Source of the DNA: Gracilaria caudata | Taxonomy: Eukaryota; Rhodophyta; Florideophyceae; Gracilariales; Gracilariaceae | Reading direction: 5' to 3' | Assembly (NCBI GenBank): GCA_030374735.1 | Contig: JASCIV010000531.1 | Location: 1-17,403 of the forward strand | DNA: 17,403 nucleotides | Shown here: positions 7,480 through 17,138 of the stretch, piece after piece | Layout: each line of letters begins with the position of its first letter | Position numbering within the stretch: position 1 is the first letter of the stretch | Position numbers and translations under genes: made by a program | Notes under the pieces: model-generated | What the model saw: the letters and a program-made list of their open reading frames with translations, nothing else | Databases searched by the model: none | Told to the model about the DNA's origin: nothing

Positions 7480-8582
7480 TCACAGGTCATCGTCGCCAGA
7501 GCTGAAGCCAAAATTATCGTCATCATCATTGTCGTCAACAGCGTTGTCGTCAAACTCGTCATCCGATTGAGTATACGTGACTTTCTTTCGTTTGCGTCTG
7601 CTTCTTCCGGTAACAACATTAGTATCTTCCACGACGACAGCCTCATCGTCGCTGTCCTCGCTTTCCACCACATGTCGTTTCAAGCGTGCACGTCCGGCGC
7701 GAGAAGTGCCGTTGTTCGAAGTAGCGCGCCGGAGTGAGCCTCGTTTGCGTCCAATGTTTCGTTCGATTGTTGCTCTCGTTCTGGCGAACAGACGCCTTTG
7801 GCTCGTTCATCACGTCTTGCTCGTCGTCGATCAAATTTACATGTTCGATAACATTTGTGGCGTCGTTCATCTGTTCGCCCACCTGACTGTCGTTTTCAAA
7901 TTCATTGCTATCAATATCATCGTGTAGAGAGTGTTCAGCGCGTGCATTTCGAGTTGGTTTGCTTCTGAAAGGTGTGTGGGACAGCTGTGTCTCCCCCAAA
8001 CCATCATTGCTTTCCTGATCATTATCAACACGTTTTCGCCCCCGATCTGTTGTCGGCTCTGACTTCCACAAGCCGCCATCCACGTCACGAATGAGAGTGC
8101 TCGGTATTGCACAGCCGTGCGGCGCATCAGCGCCATTGCTCACAAATCTCCACTCCGAAAACTCTACAATGGTATCCAAGGTATCGACAACCTTGACCTC
8201 CCTGTGTCGGTTGCCCGCCTTGAGCGTGAAAAGCGCATTGTTGGGCAGGATCAACGTGCCACTGAGAATGATCTTTCCGTCTTTGATCTCGATGCTGAGG
8301 GTGGGGTTGGTGGTGTTCAAATCGTCAAGCTGTCCAATTCGGGCACCGGGCGGCACTTGCAACGCTCCGGGAAACAGAAAGAGGTATTTTTTTCTTCGAG
8401 AGGTGTTGCGCTTCGTGATATCGGCGTTGTCACACTGCTGAAGGGCTTTTGGAATGCGCGCTGAGAAGGCGGTCGTTTGCCGCTCAAGATAGTGGTCTGC
8501 GCCTTCTTCCGCAGCACATTGCTTCTGCGATCGGCCTCGCGTTTTGGGGTGTCTGTTCGGCGCGCTTTGGTTTCGGGCTCAT
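7480..8582 (-). CDS. RHL1: RHL1-like protein (topoisomerase VI accessory subunit)
   Basis: The conserved N-terminal domain is clear. RRKKYLFLFPG (8398-8366) is followed by GARIGQLDDL-x3-NP, GTLILPNN (8260-8237) and D-x-IVEFSEWRF (to about 8144). In order and spacing this matches plant RHL1 (FLFSFPG, IGDL, NP, GT-x2-YPKNRY, D-x-IVFSE). Plant RHL1 works with BIN4 in the DNA topoisomerase VI complex needed for endoreduplication, so nuclear DNA binding is expected. A long charged, disordered C-terminus follows. Two problems exist. The open frame upstream of RRKKYL lacks an ATG; ATG at 8582-8580 is in another frame, so a frame change or small intron may lie between. Near 7790-7816 the frame shifts by one, from the segment ending at 7643 to one with a basic stretch and the acidic tail SDDEFDDNAVDDNDDDD, ending at 7482-7480. 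As the domain itself is intact, assembly indels are a serious alternative to decay. Confidence 0.75.
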
Positions 8583-8958
8583 TGCAGGAGCCGTGAAGAC
8601 GGATGGCGCTTGACGAGGCCGCGGAGGCGATCGCTGGGCATGCGAACACATACGTCACCGTGTTTGCCCTTGTGCGTGGCACACGAGTTTTGGCACCAAT
8701 CGATGCTACTGTACTACCCTTGGTAGCGTGGCTCCACGGTGGAGCACTGCACCGCGCCAACGCGCGATTAAGTTCATTAAATGCAAGGCACAGCATGCCA
8801 CCGCGGCCAGTTTCGCGCGCGCTGCCTGCCGGTCGGCTGGTCGCCGTGGCGCGCTCGGCCCCCCGCCGGGTTGTCGTCCCCGGCTGTCCTCCTCCCCGCG
8901 TACCACCCCTGCCACCCCCTCCATCTCTAACGCCGCGTCGCCAGTTCTCCGCCACGAC
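8583..8958. promoter_or_regulatory. Shared upstream region of two head-to-head genes
   Basis: This 376-bp gap separates the likely starts of the minus-strand RHL1-like gene and the plus-strand phosphoesterase gene. It is GC-rich, especially 8800-8900. Open frames cross it on both strands, as GC-rich DNA allows, but none has recognisable content. A divergent promoter is inferred from position only; I cannot point to a specific element. Confidence 0.4.
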
Positions 8959-10693
8959 ATGCCCAACGACCATCACAACCACACCGCCGCACACAAGCAC
9001 AGCGAGCGTCCCTCCGCACCCCCCGTCGCGTCGTCGCCCGTCGTCGTGCGCATCTTGCACTTCAACGACGTGTATAACGTGCAACAGGGTACCATAGAAC
9101 CGGTAGGCGGCGCCGCGCGTTTCGCCACTGCTCTCAACGAACAGCGCCGTTGCTTCCAGGGCGAATGTTTAGTGCTTTTCAGCAGCCATGCGTTCTCACC
9201 GCTCCGCTTACCAGTGTCACGGCGGGCGCAGAGATCCCACCCGTACTCAATGCGTGCCGCGTCGATGTGGCCTGCATTGGCAACCATGAGCTGGATAACG
9301 GACTCGAGGTCATGACTCAACGCATCTCGGAGACTAACTTTCCGTGGATCTTATCCAATGTGTGGCAGAAAGCGGGCGAGCACGACAGCGGGCACCACAA
9401 CCAGCGAGACACGCGCGTTCGTTGTCGGGCTTGCCTTCTTATCATACGCTCACGCGCGATGGCGTCAAGTTTGGCTTCATGGGACTCCCGTCATGGGACA
9501 TGCTTTGTGCTATTCATCAACATTTGCTTAAAGAGCTGCAGTATGTACATTATGTAGACGATGCTAGACAGATGGCTGCCATGCTCAGGGACGAGCACAA
9601 CTGCGATTTTGTGATTGCACTCACGCATATGAGAAACCCCGAGGAATTTTTGCTGGCCGACGCAGGTGTTCTTGATATTGTTCTCGGCGGTCATGACCAT
9701 TTTTTGTATAAGGAACTTACGGGCTCCACTTGGATTCTCAAGTCCGGCACTGACTTTAAGGTATCTTTTTGTCATCACTATTCTGTAACTTCTGTGTTCT
9801 TTTTTCTTGTGTCCCTAACCTCTCTTGTGCTCTGCATCATCTTAAAGAACTTCTCAACGCTGAACCTTCACATTTCCACCAATCGTAACGTTCGCGCCAG
9901 TGAACCTGTACATCATTTTGTAACTTCAGATGTCCCCGAAAACCCTCACTTTGTACAGTTTGTAGCCGATAAGTTTGCGTTGCTCGGTCCTAGATGGACC
10001 AAATGCGTCGCTGTATCATCCTCCGATCTTGATGGGCGCTTTGTTTCTATACGCACTCGTGAAACCGCTCTTGGTAACTTCATTTCTGATGCCAGTATGT
10101 TACCTATCTCCGCTCTCGTTTACAAAACAGCGTCACACAATCTTTGACTGCTAACCGCGCTCCTACACTTTTTTCGTTTTGCTTGTGTGCGTTCAGTGAC
10201 CGATGTGATGGATGCTGACATCGGACTGGTCAATTCCGGAAGCTTTCGTTCTGATTCATTGCACCCCGCTGGCTCCGTCACACTTGGAATGATTGACACT
10301 ATTCTTCCGTACAAGGATCAAGTCGTAGTTGCCGAGTATTCTGGTGCAAAACTAATGCAACGACTACAGTGTAGTGTCAGTCAATACCCGCATCTCGTCG
10401 GCAGTTTTTGTCAAGTGAGTGGCATCACCTTTTCTTTTGACCCGCGACTTGAACGTGGATGTCGAATCCTTCGTGATACTTTTATGTGCAGAAATTCACA
10501 AGGAAAGATGAAGGCTCTTGATGATAATGAGATTTACAGATGTGCTTTGAAGAATTGGATCTTCAACGGCAACGATGGCTTTCCTTGTAGCGACGAGTCC
10601 AAAATCATCAGACGTTCTGATTGTCCACTTCCGCAGTTGATTGCGAAGAAGTCTTACTTCCTCGGTTTCATCGGCTGTAGCTCATTACAATAG
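8959..10693 (+). CDS. 5'-nucleotidase-family metallophosphoesterase, two introns, damaged N-terminal domain
   Basis: This is a two-domain enzyme of the UshA/5'-nucleotidase family: an N-terminal metallophosphoesterase domain and a C-terminal nucleotidase domain. Metal-site motifs: HFNDVYN (9058-9078), GNHELD (from 9279), LTHM (9620-9631), GGHDH (9686-9700). C-terminal motifs: TRET-x-LGN, VNSGSFRSD, HPAG, SQYP and NDGF. ATG 9-61 bases before the fold is best placed at 8959; no signal peptide is visible, so a cytosolic enzyme is likely. Introns at 9761-9847 and 10095-10196 restore the family sequence. Oddities: the metal-binding GD motif reads S-H (9184-9189), and the frame changes near 9200, about 9380-9390 and about 9433, each explained by one lost or gained base. 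The 3' half is clean. Either the gene has recently decayed or the assembly has errors here. The substrate cannot be told; relatives cleave nucleotides or sugar phosphates. Confidence 0.82.
9761..9847 (+). other. Intron of 87 nt in the phosphoesterase gene
   Basis: The donor AAG|GTATCT and acceptor CTTAAAG|AAC flank a T-rich stretch. Removing it joins SGTDFK to NFSTLNLHIS, as the family expects (SGTDF followed directly by a short strand). Its length is a multiple of three and it lacks stops, so the frame stays open through it; retention would add 29 mostly hydrophobic residues. Confidence 0.8.
10095..10196 (+). other. Intron of 102 nt in the phosphoesterase gene
   Basis: The donor GCCA|GTATGT and acceptor GCGTTCAG|TGACC give the spliced codons GCC-ATG-ACC, so ISDA continues as MTDVMDADIGLVNSGS, the exact family continuation. 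A good branch-point candidate, TGCTAAC, ends about 40 bases before the acceptor, followed by a T-rich tract. Unlike the first intron, it contains a stop in the upstream frame. Confidence 0.88.
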
Positions 10694-11051
10694 AGACCTG
10701 AGAGGTCCCACGACATGCACTACAACTAATTTACTTCGTATTGGGAGCAGAGCACGGCACAAATACTGTTCATACCACCCACAATCGAAACACGGTACCC
10801 ACCCAAGGCCCAGTCTTCATTGTTCAGTTGTAATCAAAAGCTTAAATATGGGTTTACCTAGGGGCTAACTCTGGTCCATGCTCAACTGCACTACAAGTCT
10901 TCAAATCTTCCGATGCCATTCGGCTTAAGAACTATTCTCCATAACATTGCCATATGCCAAGTACTTACAGAACGCTCTTCTAAGAACAATATGGCCACCA
11001 AAGCAGTTCTATCATGATACGAATGAGACATGAAAACTGCTGGAAACAAAG
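10694..11051. other. Intergenic stretch between two converging genes
   Basis: This lies downstream of the phosphoesterase stop at 10691-10693 and of the hypothetical minus-strand gene ending at 11052. I see no gene, repeat or RNA here. It probably contains both 3' untranslated regions. Confidence 0.45.
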
Positions 11052-11903
11052 TCACGCCGTTTGAGCAGACGGTGTATGAGAGTTGGTCTGATTTGAGGTA
11101 AGAGCTTGGTTACTTTCCTTATCGATCTGTATTACAACTGGATCACCCTCAATGCCGTCAACGGGAGCCAAAAAGTGGGTAAAGGTCTTCAGCAATTGGA
11201 GGTCGACATGAACCTCGTAAACATAATTTGAATCGCTGGGCCCTGCATTGGATATCACTGCCAGTGCCTCGTCTTCCAATGAGTTGAACGAGTCTGATAC
11301 AGACGAACCACTTTGAAGTTCAGACGGCGATGGCGGCATTGGTGAGCCAAGAGGTGAGCTTGCGACTTTGTAGCTTGAGTCCGAACTACCACATGCGTCC
11401 GAGCTCTTGGAACTTGTTTGAAACCCATCTGCATCTGCTCCGTGCTCTAACGCTTTTCTCTCGGCGTATCGTTTTCGCCGTTTGGCAAGCCGCTCTTCTT
11501 TTTCATGAGGTTTCTCAACTTTCCTGGCGTGGTGGTAAAGTGTTCTTCTTCTTTCCTGCTCGAGTTTTCGATTATTTCCACGCATCCTCCAATTGGACTT
11601 TCGCTTAGATCCACAGTTTCGTAGACCTATTTTGGCTCTGTTACCCGCTCTCTCTGACAACAAATGTACAATTTCCGGAGCTCTTGTTTGAGGATCCCCG
11701 CTTGATACTGACTGTCTGAGAACCAGTGAGGAAGCGTCCGTAGGCAACCAGACATCTCGAAATGGAAACGATACACCGTCAGGAAGCTTTACCTTCTTGT
11801 AGCCGTCTTTGGAACACGATTCTGACGCGGACATTACTATGGGAGAAAGTACGAAGGATACACCACGTAGTTGAAGAGATGTGGAAGACGACGTTCTGGA
11901 CAT
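11052..11903 (-). CDS. Hypothetical basic, disordered protein (283 residues)
   Basis: The frame is long and clean, from a true ATG (11903-11901) to a stop at 11054-11052. I recognise no family. Residues 1-75 are mixed. Residues about 90-160 are strongly basic and helical (KRKSNWRMRGNNRK and RLAKRRKRYAERK), resembling a nuclear localisation signal and a nucleic-acid-binding helix. Residues 165-215 are Ser/Pro-rich and probably disordered. A short folded-looking segment near 225-265 (YVYEVHVDLQLLKTF, DPVVIQID) precedes a Ser/Thr-rich end. The layout resembles a transcription regulator or a transposon-borne DNA-binding protein. The transposase further right lies on the same strand, but more than 1.3 kb separates them and nothing links them. 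The palindromes at 11925-11996 sit just upstream of its start. Confidence 0.55.
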   Translation of the reverse strand: MSRTSSSTSLQLRGVSFVLSPIVMSASESCSKDGYKKVKLPDGVSFPFRDVWLPTDASSLVLRQSVSSGDPQTRAPEIVHLLSERAGNRAKIGLRNCGSKRKSNWRMRGNNRKLEQERRRTLYHHARKVEKPHEKEERLAKRRKRYAERKALEHGADADGFQTSSKSSDACGSSDSSYKVASSPLGSPMPPSPSELQSGSSVSDSFNSLEDEALAVISNAGPSDSNYVYEVHVDLQLLKTFTHFLAPVDGIEGDPVVIQIDKESNQALTSNQTNSHTPSAQTA

Positions 11904-11924
11904 CCGGAGGTACCATTCAATCTA

Positions 11925-11962
11925 TTTGGGTCCTGCCGCGGACTGGTGCGGCAGGACCCAAA
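11925..11962. repeat. Perfect 15-bp inverted repeat upstream of the hypothetical gene
   Basis: The arms TTTGGGTCCTGCCGC (11925-11939) and its exact complement (11948-11962) face each other across 8 bases. Outside them TCCGG..GTAC (about 11903-11913) and GTACCGGA (11966-11973) are again complementary, so the fold may extend. It lies 21 bases from the ATG of the minus-strand gene, in its presumed 5' untranslated region or promoter. It could be a protein-binding site, an mRNA hairpin or a relic of a transposon end. Confidence 0.75.
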
Positions 11963-11982
11963 CGTGTACCGGAACCACGAAC

Positions 11983-11996
11983 CACGTCATGACGTG
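11983..11996. promoter_or_regulatory. Perfect 14-bp palindrome CACGTCATGACGTG
   Basis: The sequence is its own reverse complement and contains two ACGT cores, the core bound by plant and algal bZIP factors. A further CACGTG hexamer with the same core lies about 15 bases to the right. Positioned 80-110 bases upstream of the hypothetical gene start, these could be promoter elements. Binding is inferred only from the motif. Confidence 0.45.
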
Positions 11997-12150
11997 TACG
12001 AATTTGCACGTGTGGTGTAACCATTCCACCACAAAGTGAGAAAAATTTTGCGTCTTCAGCGACTCCCGTGTGTTGCCATCTAAAGTGGCTACGGTATTCA
12101 TCTCAACCTCATTGCAATGCCAGTAGTGGTCGAGATGACGGCGACTGCGT

Positions 12151-12477
12151 ATGGGCCGGACGTTGCCAGTGCTGCAGCGTTTCACCTCTGAACAGCGTTT
12201 TCAAGTTTTCCACTGCAACGAACTGCATCACACAATGAATGCTGGGCTTTCATTCTGGATGTGTTCATACCGAAAACTTTTGTCCAGGAACATGTCAGAT
12301 CATCACCTGCAGCAGATACTTAGCCCTTCATTGCGAAGTATTATGTTTCGAACCATGCTAGTTGGCCACTTGCGAAAGGAGTCTATGCAGTTTCATTCTG
12401 GGCTTATGCCACCATCGAGTTTTAAGCTGGAATCCACATACAATGCTGACTCCGCCAGTGCTTTTGGAGAACTCTAG
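12151..12477 (+). CDS. Possible small hypothetical protein (108 residues)
   Basis: The frame runs from an ATG to a stop at 12475-12477. It is relatively rich in Ser, Leu, His and Met, with no motif, signal peptide or membrane segment I recognise. Its start lies about 250 bases from the divergent hypothetical gene, so it could share that upstream region. It may be a chance frame or part of an eroded gene. I list it only because nothing better explains this stretch. Confidence 0.2.
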   Translation: MGRTLPVLQRFTSEQRFQVFHCNELHHTMNAGLSFWMCSYRKLLSRNMSDHHLQQILSPSLRSIMFRTMLVGHLRKESMQFHSGLMPPSSFKLESTYNADSASAFGEL

Positions 12478-13224
12478 AGATCAAAACTGTATCATACTTA
12501 CTGGTCGAAGAAATTGGACTGTTTTACATCAGCTTGCAGTTCTTGGAGTTCATTTTTAACGTGTATGAAATTGGACATTGGACGAAGCATATGAGGCAAA
12601 TCTTCTCGTCCCGTGTACGAAGCCGAAAGAGAACAGGTACCAAACAGACAGTCAAGGTCCTGTGGTGAACACGGTTACTATTCGCAGGTGAGGAGATCGT
12701 TCTGCTTCACCAAGATGGTGTGGCATATTACCGGAAATAAGTGCTTTTGATGACAGGTCAACCTCACTGCAGTGATCGCATGAAGACCTTGCAGTTTGCT
12801 AAATAAGAAGAAACGAGTTCTGTTCAACTCATGACAAGGACTTTGTGACGTCTTATTGCTAGATGCAGAACAAACATTAACTATATCAAAAGGTATTAAC
12901 GACGTTTGAGTTTCAGCTGAAAGAGAAAATAGCCCAGGATGGATTCCACCTTCAGCTATCAAGACCCCCATCTTCATGTCTTTGGCTTTTTCGCCCATTG
13001 AAGTCCACCGAAATCAGTGGATTTCGAGATCAGGTTTGCCTCATTCACGGGAATCAAGGCTACATATGGCGGTGTGTGCACTTATCCAAGACTGAAATGG
13101 GGTCTTTCAACGAACTCAATACTATCTGGTTCGATCAAGAGGGAATGGAAAGAATGTGATCGGTTGCAGCGCTAACAAGGAGAGGTTATGAGACGATGTG
13201 TGTATCCGGCAAGAGATATTCAGC
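12478..13224. other. Gap without a supported gene, downstream of the transposase
   Basis: The only longer frame (12678-12998 minus, 106 codons) shows no motif and unremarkable composition. The left end of the transposon should lie in or beyond this stretch. I looked for CACTA/CACTG termini with a matching inverted copy right of 16254 and could not identify a convincing pair. A short inverted pair, CGAAATC and GATTTCG around AGTG near 13007-13026, is too weak to call. Confidence 0.4.
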
Positions 13225-16200
13225 TTATCGGCTTCGTCTTATGCCTTGCAATACAACTATTCCACTTCCTTCCTTCTCGAATCGATGTGGATCTATGTAG
13301 TACCGTCGGCCATCAAGATCGAGAAAACCTATCACTCTCTGAATGCAACCGACGTGTTCCGTGGTCATTTGTTGGCGGCTCTTTCCTTCCGAGTACACGA
13401 GATCAAATCCTTGTTCTTCAATTAAGCTGAACTGCCATTTGATATCCACAAACACCGCCGTCACCTTCATTCTTTCAACCTCCAATACAACCTCAACAAT
13501 TCTATGGACAGTTCCATAGTATAGATGCCATTCATCGTCTTGACCCTCCACTTCGGATGGAGTACCAGAGCTTGTCGATCTTTCCGCAGCAAAATGCGCC
13601 GCAATGCAATACTTTTGCCTTGCCTGACTCTGAGAACTCTTGGAACGTGCACCATGGTATTCAGCGCTTTCAATTTTGAAGCGACGACAATCTCTGGTTA
13701 GGGCTGCAGTTCTATACTCCTTTGAAGAAATAATGCGCGCTGTTCCGCGTTTTGTCGGGAAATTATCGGAGATGAATCGCCTCACGGATCCCATTTGCTC
13801 ACGGCTGAGCTTTGGGTAGGGCTTCCCTGCTCCACGGCAACTGGCTCCTGTATGAAACTCGCTAACACCTTCCGAAGAACTGGAGGGACCCGTTAATGAT
13901 GTGAAATTTGTTGAACTCTCTTCCAAACCGTCAATGAACGTTTTCCCCTCATTTGCGAGCTTCAGAGCAAGTAACTTAAAATTCTTATGAAATAGATGCG
14001 AAGAAATGTTTGAGGTCTGCTGCACACGCTTGCCGATCTCTCCCAGTAATCTTTCAACCAGAAATTGGGATGTTATCGGAAGTGGGCCGCACTGTTTTAG
14101 GAGCTCTGGCAAATGTAGAATTGAATGCGTACTTGGAGTAAGACAATACGAAGAAGATTCATCTGGACAGAACAGAAGTACAAACCTTGCGTAGCATTCC
14201 TCGACTACCATTGTTAGAGCCCGAATGCTCCCCGGACCGCAATTGTAACTGAAACACAAGCTCACCAGCTGTCTAGTTAGGTTCCAGAGTACCATAACCT
14301 TCCTATCTACTTTGAAACGATGGAACACTGGAAGAAGATACAGTTCGGAGTGACGTTTGAGGTCTTCTGCTTTGAAACGGGATAGGTTCTCCAATGACAG
14401 TGGAGATCTTCCCCATGAACTCGGAATGCCGGAAGTGGATCTTTCTAATGCCCTGTTGATCATAACTAGTTTCTGTGAGGGTATACAATACTGCGGAACT
14501 TGAGTCATGGTTTCATGTTTTGGATGACGACCTGTGAGGAGTCTGAGAACGTGCTTTGTCCATCCAAGAAGAATGAGGTGCATTACGTCGTACGGGAAAG
14601 AAAACAAATAGTCTAGCGATAACTGAGACAGGCTTGACGGCTTCTTAATTCCAGTTTCTTTGATCAGCTCCCTTCTGCTTTTCTCATCCGTTTTTCTTGA
14701 TTTCAATGCTTTCCATGTTGATGCAACCTCTGAGGCAGTTCGTTTTCGATCGCACTCGAAGTCGATTATGTCACCAGGAGTGTAACTACCTCTACTACAT
14801 ACGGAACGCACTAGCAGTGAACGATCTTCCGGAATGGCACACAAGCATTTGAGTCCCTTTACCTTTTTTCTCTCCTTCTTGCAGAATCGACAAAAAACTC
14901 TGCCATTGTGCCCTAGATAACCGAGAACCTTTGACGCTGCTGGTTAGTCCGCAGTGAAATACAGAACAAAGACCCGAAGTCTCCTGATTCTCCCGTCATG
15001 ACAGAATACTGGTATCCCCGTTTCGAGGTCTTTCAGATCCAAAATTATTTCGCTCATGAAGGTATCGAAGTATTCCGGATCATGAGATGAATGAACTACC
15101 GCATGTATCAGGCAGTTTGCCGCGTGGCTTCGTTCTCTAGGAGTGTAATTGAGAATTGTAGTGACAATTGGCCAGGTTGATATCGGAGTACCTTTTCTAC
15201 TCTTGGTGCATTCAAAGCCATCCGACGAGAGTGTGAGAAAAACGAAAAGTTCGTCGCTTTGTTCCGTCCAGTTTTCAAGACGTGCTCCATGTTGTCTTAC
15301 AAACAAATCTCCATGGTAGTAGTCGTGCTCCATGGTTTCGGATGAATCTGATGCTAACGATAACTTGGCTCTCTTGCACCCGCCCATTAATGCTTGGAAA
15401 GAGTCACGAGCCCTACAAAACGCTTTCAACGCCGATGATGGTTTCATGAACCAGAACTTGTGTTTGCTCGCAGCAAGCGTACTATTACAGGTCGGACAAT
15501 GTCTTGAGCCTTTCAGCTTTCCGGCATGGGCGGCGTGTCCATTCACGCACATTCTGACAAATGACTTTTCGAGATGAGACGTTCGAACTGCGTATGATAT
15601 GAGGGATCTGTATGACAAACTCGATTTGAGAGGGGCTATTTTCAACAGCCTCTCTATTGCCCTCTGCGATATATTGGAGACTTCTGCGTTGTACAAGAAC
15701 ACAGCTAAGCGCTTGTACTCAGATTGATCATGAGATTTGCACTCATCCAAACCACTTGCAATATCTGAAGAAAGGGACATGAAGTGAACCGAAGAGGCAA
15801 GGGCGGATGAGCTGCATGGAGATATTGCCGAATTACCTCCCGTACTAGAAGGCATGCTCTCACCCGAATCAATACCACGGACATCAGACAATACGCGATC
15901 CTCACCTCTCTCTATAGACAAGTTATCTGTAACTGGGCATGCGTTCACATCAACCACGATAGGTGTATGTTCTCCGTCGAGAGAGCTACCATATTCTCGT
16001 TCATATTCGGTTTGGAGCGCATGTACTTGACTCCCGTTATCTTCAGGGCAGCCTTCGGCGCTCTGATTATATTTTGCTCTCGTGTTTTGATTATCCTCGC
16101 GTGAAACAGAGCACGTGTCTTCATCTACATGTTGTTCTTGTGGAGCTTCTCTTGGAGCCTCGGTGTCGATATGTTGCGGCTGATCAGTGGAAGGCCGCAA

Positions 16201-16254
16201 TTGGTTCTGGTACATGGATATCTCCCACCGATACCTCTTTCTTCCCCTCCCCAT
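13225..16254 (-). pseudogene. EnSpm/CACTA (Tnp2-like) transposase with a single in-frame stop
   Basis: This is one continuous frame of 1010 codons from ATG 16254-16252 to the stop at 13227-13225, broken only by TAA at 14946-14944 (codon 437). Order: an acidic, disordered N-terminus (about 20-160); a zinc-ribbon-like C236-x3-H240 and C253-x2-C256; SSDGFECTKS with D345, the likely first catalytic Asp; GIPVF and YFTAD with D436, the likely second; then PAASKVLGYLGHNGR and CRFC; FPYDVMHLILLGWTKHVLRL near 553-572; a helical middle; and a C-terminal region of about 200 residues. This matches Tnp2/Transposase_21 proteins, which cut and paste EnSpm/CACTA elements. The stop falls where the family has Leu, Met or Phe (D-x-PA), immediately after D436, so TTA to TAA is the simplest cause. 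Upstream ATG at 16344 is an alternative start. No terminal repeats were found. The element is otherwise well preserved, so inactivation looks recent. Confidence 0.85.
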
Positions 16255-16539
16255 TCTCTCGGAAATGTTGTGTCCAAAGTAGAAAACACCGCAGAGAAGA
16301 AGCTGGATTCCAGCGTCGTCGAAGGTATTTGCGGGGAAGACCATGTAGTCATCCCACTTTCTTGAGGAAAATGCAACTTCTACGGATAAAATGAGATTGC
16401 AAAATGGTTTGGACTTTTTCCGAAATTGAGAAGATTTTTGGCACAAACTCGGGAAATATGGTCATGCGGAAAAGGATTTTTCCCTTCACTCCTGTTTCTT
16501 CACTTCGTATGTACTTGAGCGCGAGCTGGGCGCCAAGTC

Positions 16540-16860
16540 CTCTTGCGTCACCTCCATCCACTTTCTCCATCGCGCGCGCACCTTCTCCATCGCGGGCGCC
16601 ATCTCTGCTCGCGTTCTCCATCGCATTCGCCGTCTCCGTTGGCATCAACTTGTCTTTCAGCTTCTTCAATCTGCTCCCCCATATTCTACCCTTCATTCAC
16701 TTCCTCCATCACTTTCCCTCTACTTTCTTTCATCCTTTGCGCCATCCTTTGCTCCACGCCCTCCTCCACCGCATCCTTCACTCTATCCATCATCTCTGTT
16801 CCAACACTTTCTTCCCCAATCCCTCTCCTAAAACCCCCTTCCCGCATTAACCACTTCTTC
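16540..16860. repeat. Pyrimidine-rich low-complexity tract with short direct repeats
   Basis: About 320 bases are almost free of G on the plus strand toward the right. TTCTCCATCGC occurs three times (16563-16573, 16583-16593, 16614-16624), and CATCCTTTGC twice (16731-16740, 16743-16752). On the minus strand the tract reads as Met/Glu/Arg/Lys-rich helix in two successive frames (16886-16686, then 16696-16349), with words such as RMAQRMKES and VMEEVNEG. It may be an eroded coiled-coil gene segment or simple-sequence DNA, and the codon bias follows from the base bias. The minus-strand transcript would be purine-rich. It lies just 5' of the transposase start, so it might be subterminal transposon DNA. 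Confidence 0.6.
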
Positions 16861-17138
16861 CTGCTTTCCTGTTCCGTTACACCCATCCTATATCGCTGGT
16901 TTCTGATGTCGCGTGCGTTGCATTAGCTTGGAGATTTGTAAGCCTTCCAGAGCTATCAAACTGAACATCCCATTCGCACGAACGTCTAAAGCGATCCCCA
17001 CGCAGTTGTCGAGGTCTTCTCAAGTACGTCTGTGACCATTTACCCTCCGACATTCTTGGAACAGATTCGAGGAACTCAGAACTAACCGTTGATGTTTACC
17101 TCGCATTCCTCTGACAGGCCACAGCATTTGTCCAGAAG

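Noticed and set aside
8317..9084. Long minus-strand open frame of 255 codons across the RHL1/phosphoesterase gap
   Set aside because: Its product is Arg/Gly/Thr-rich as expected from GC-rich DNA. It overlaps the motif-bearing N-terminal parts of both recognised genes in other frames, and it has no recognisable domain.
11922..12185. Minus-strand frame of 87 codons upstream of the hypothetical basic protein
   Set aside because: It runs through the palindromes, ends beside the other gene's start and shows no recognisable motif. I considered it as an upstream exon but found no convincing splice sites.
12764..13030. Possible CACTA-type left terminus of the transposon (CACTGCAGTG and nearby short inverted words)
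   Set aside because: No matching inverted copy was found right of the transposase start, and no 2-3 bp duplication could be paired with it.
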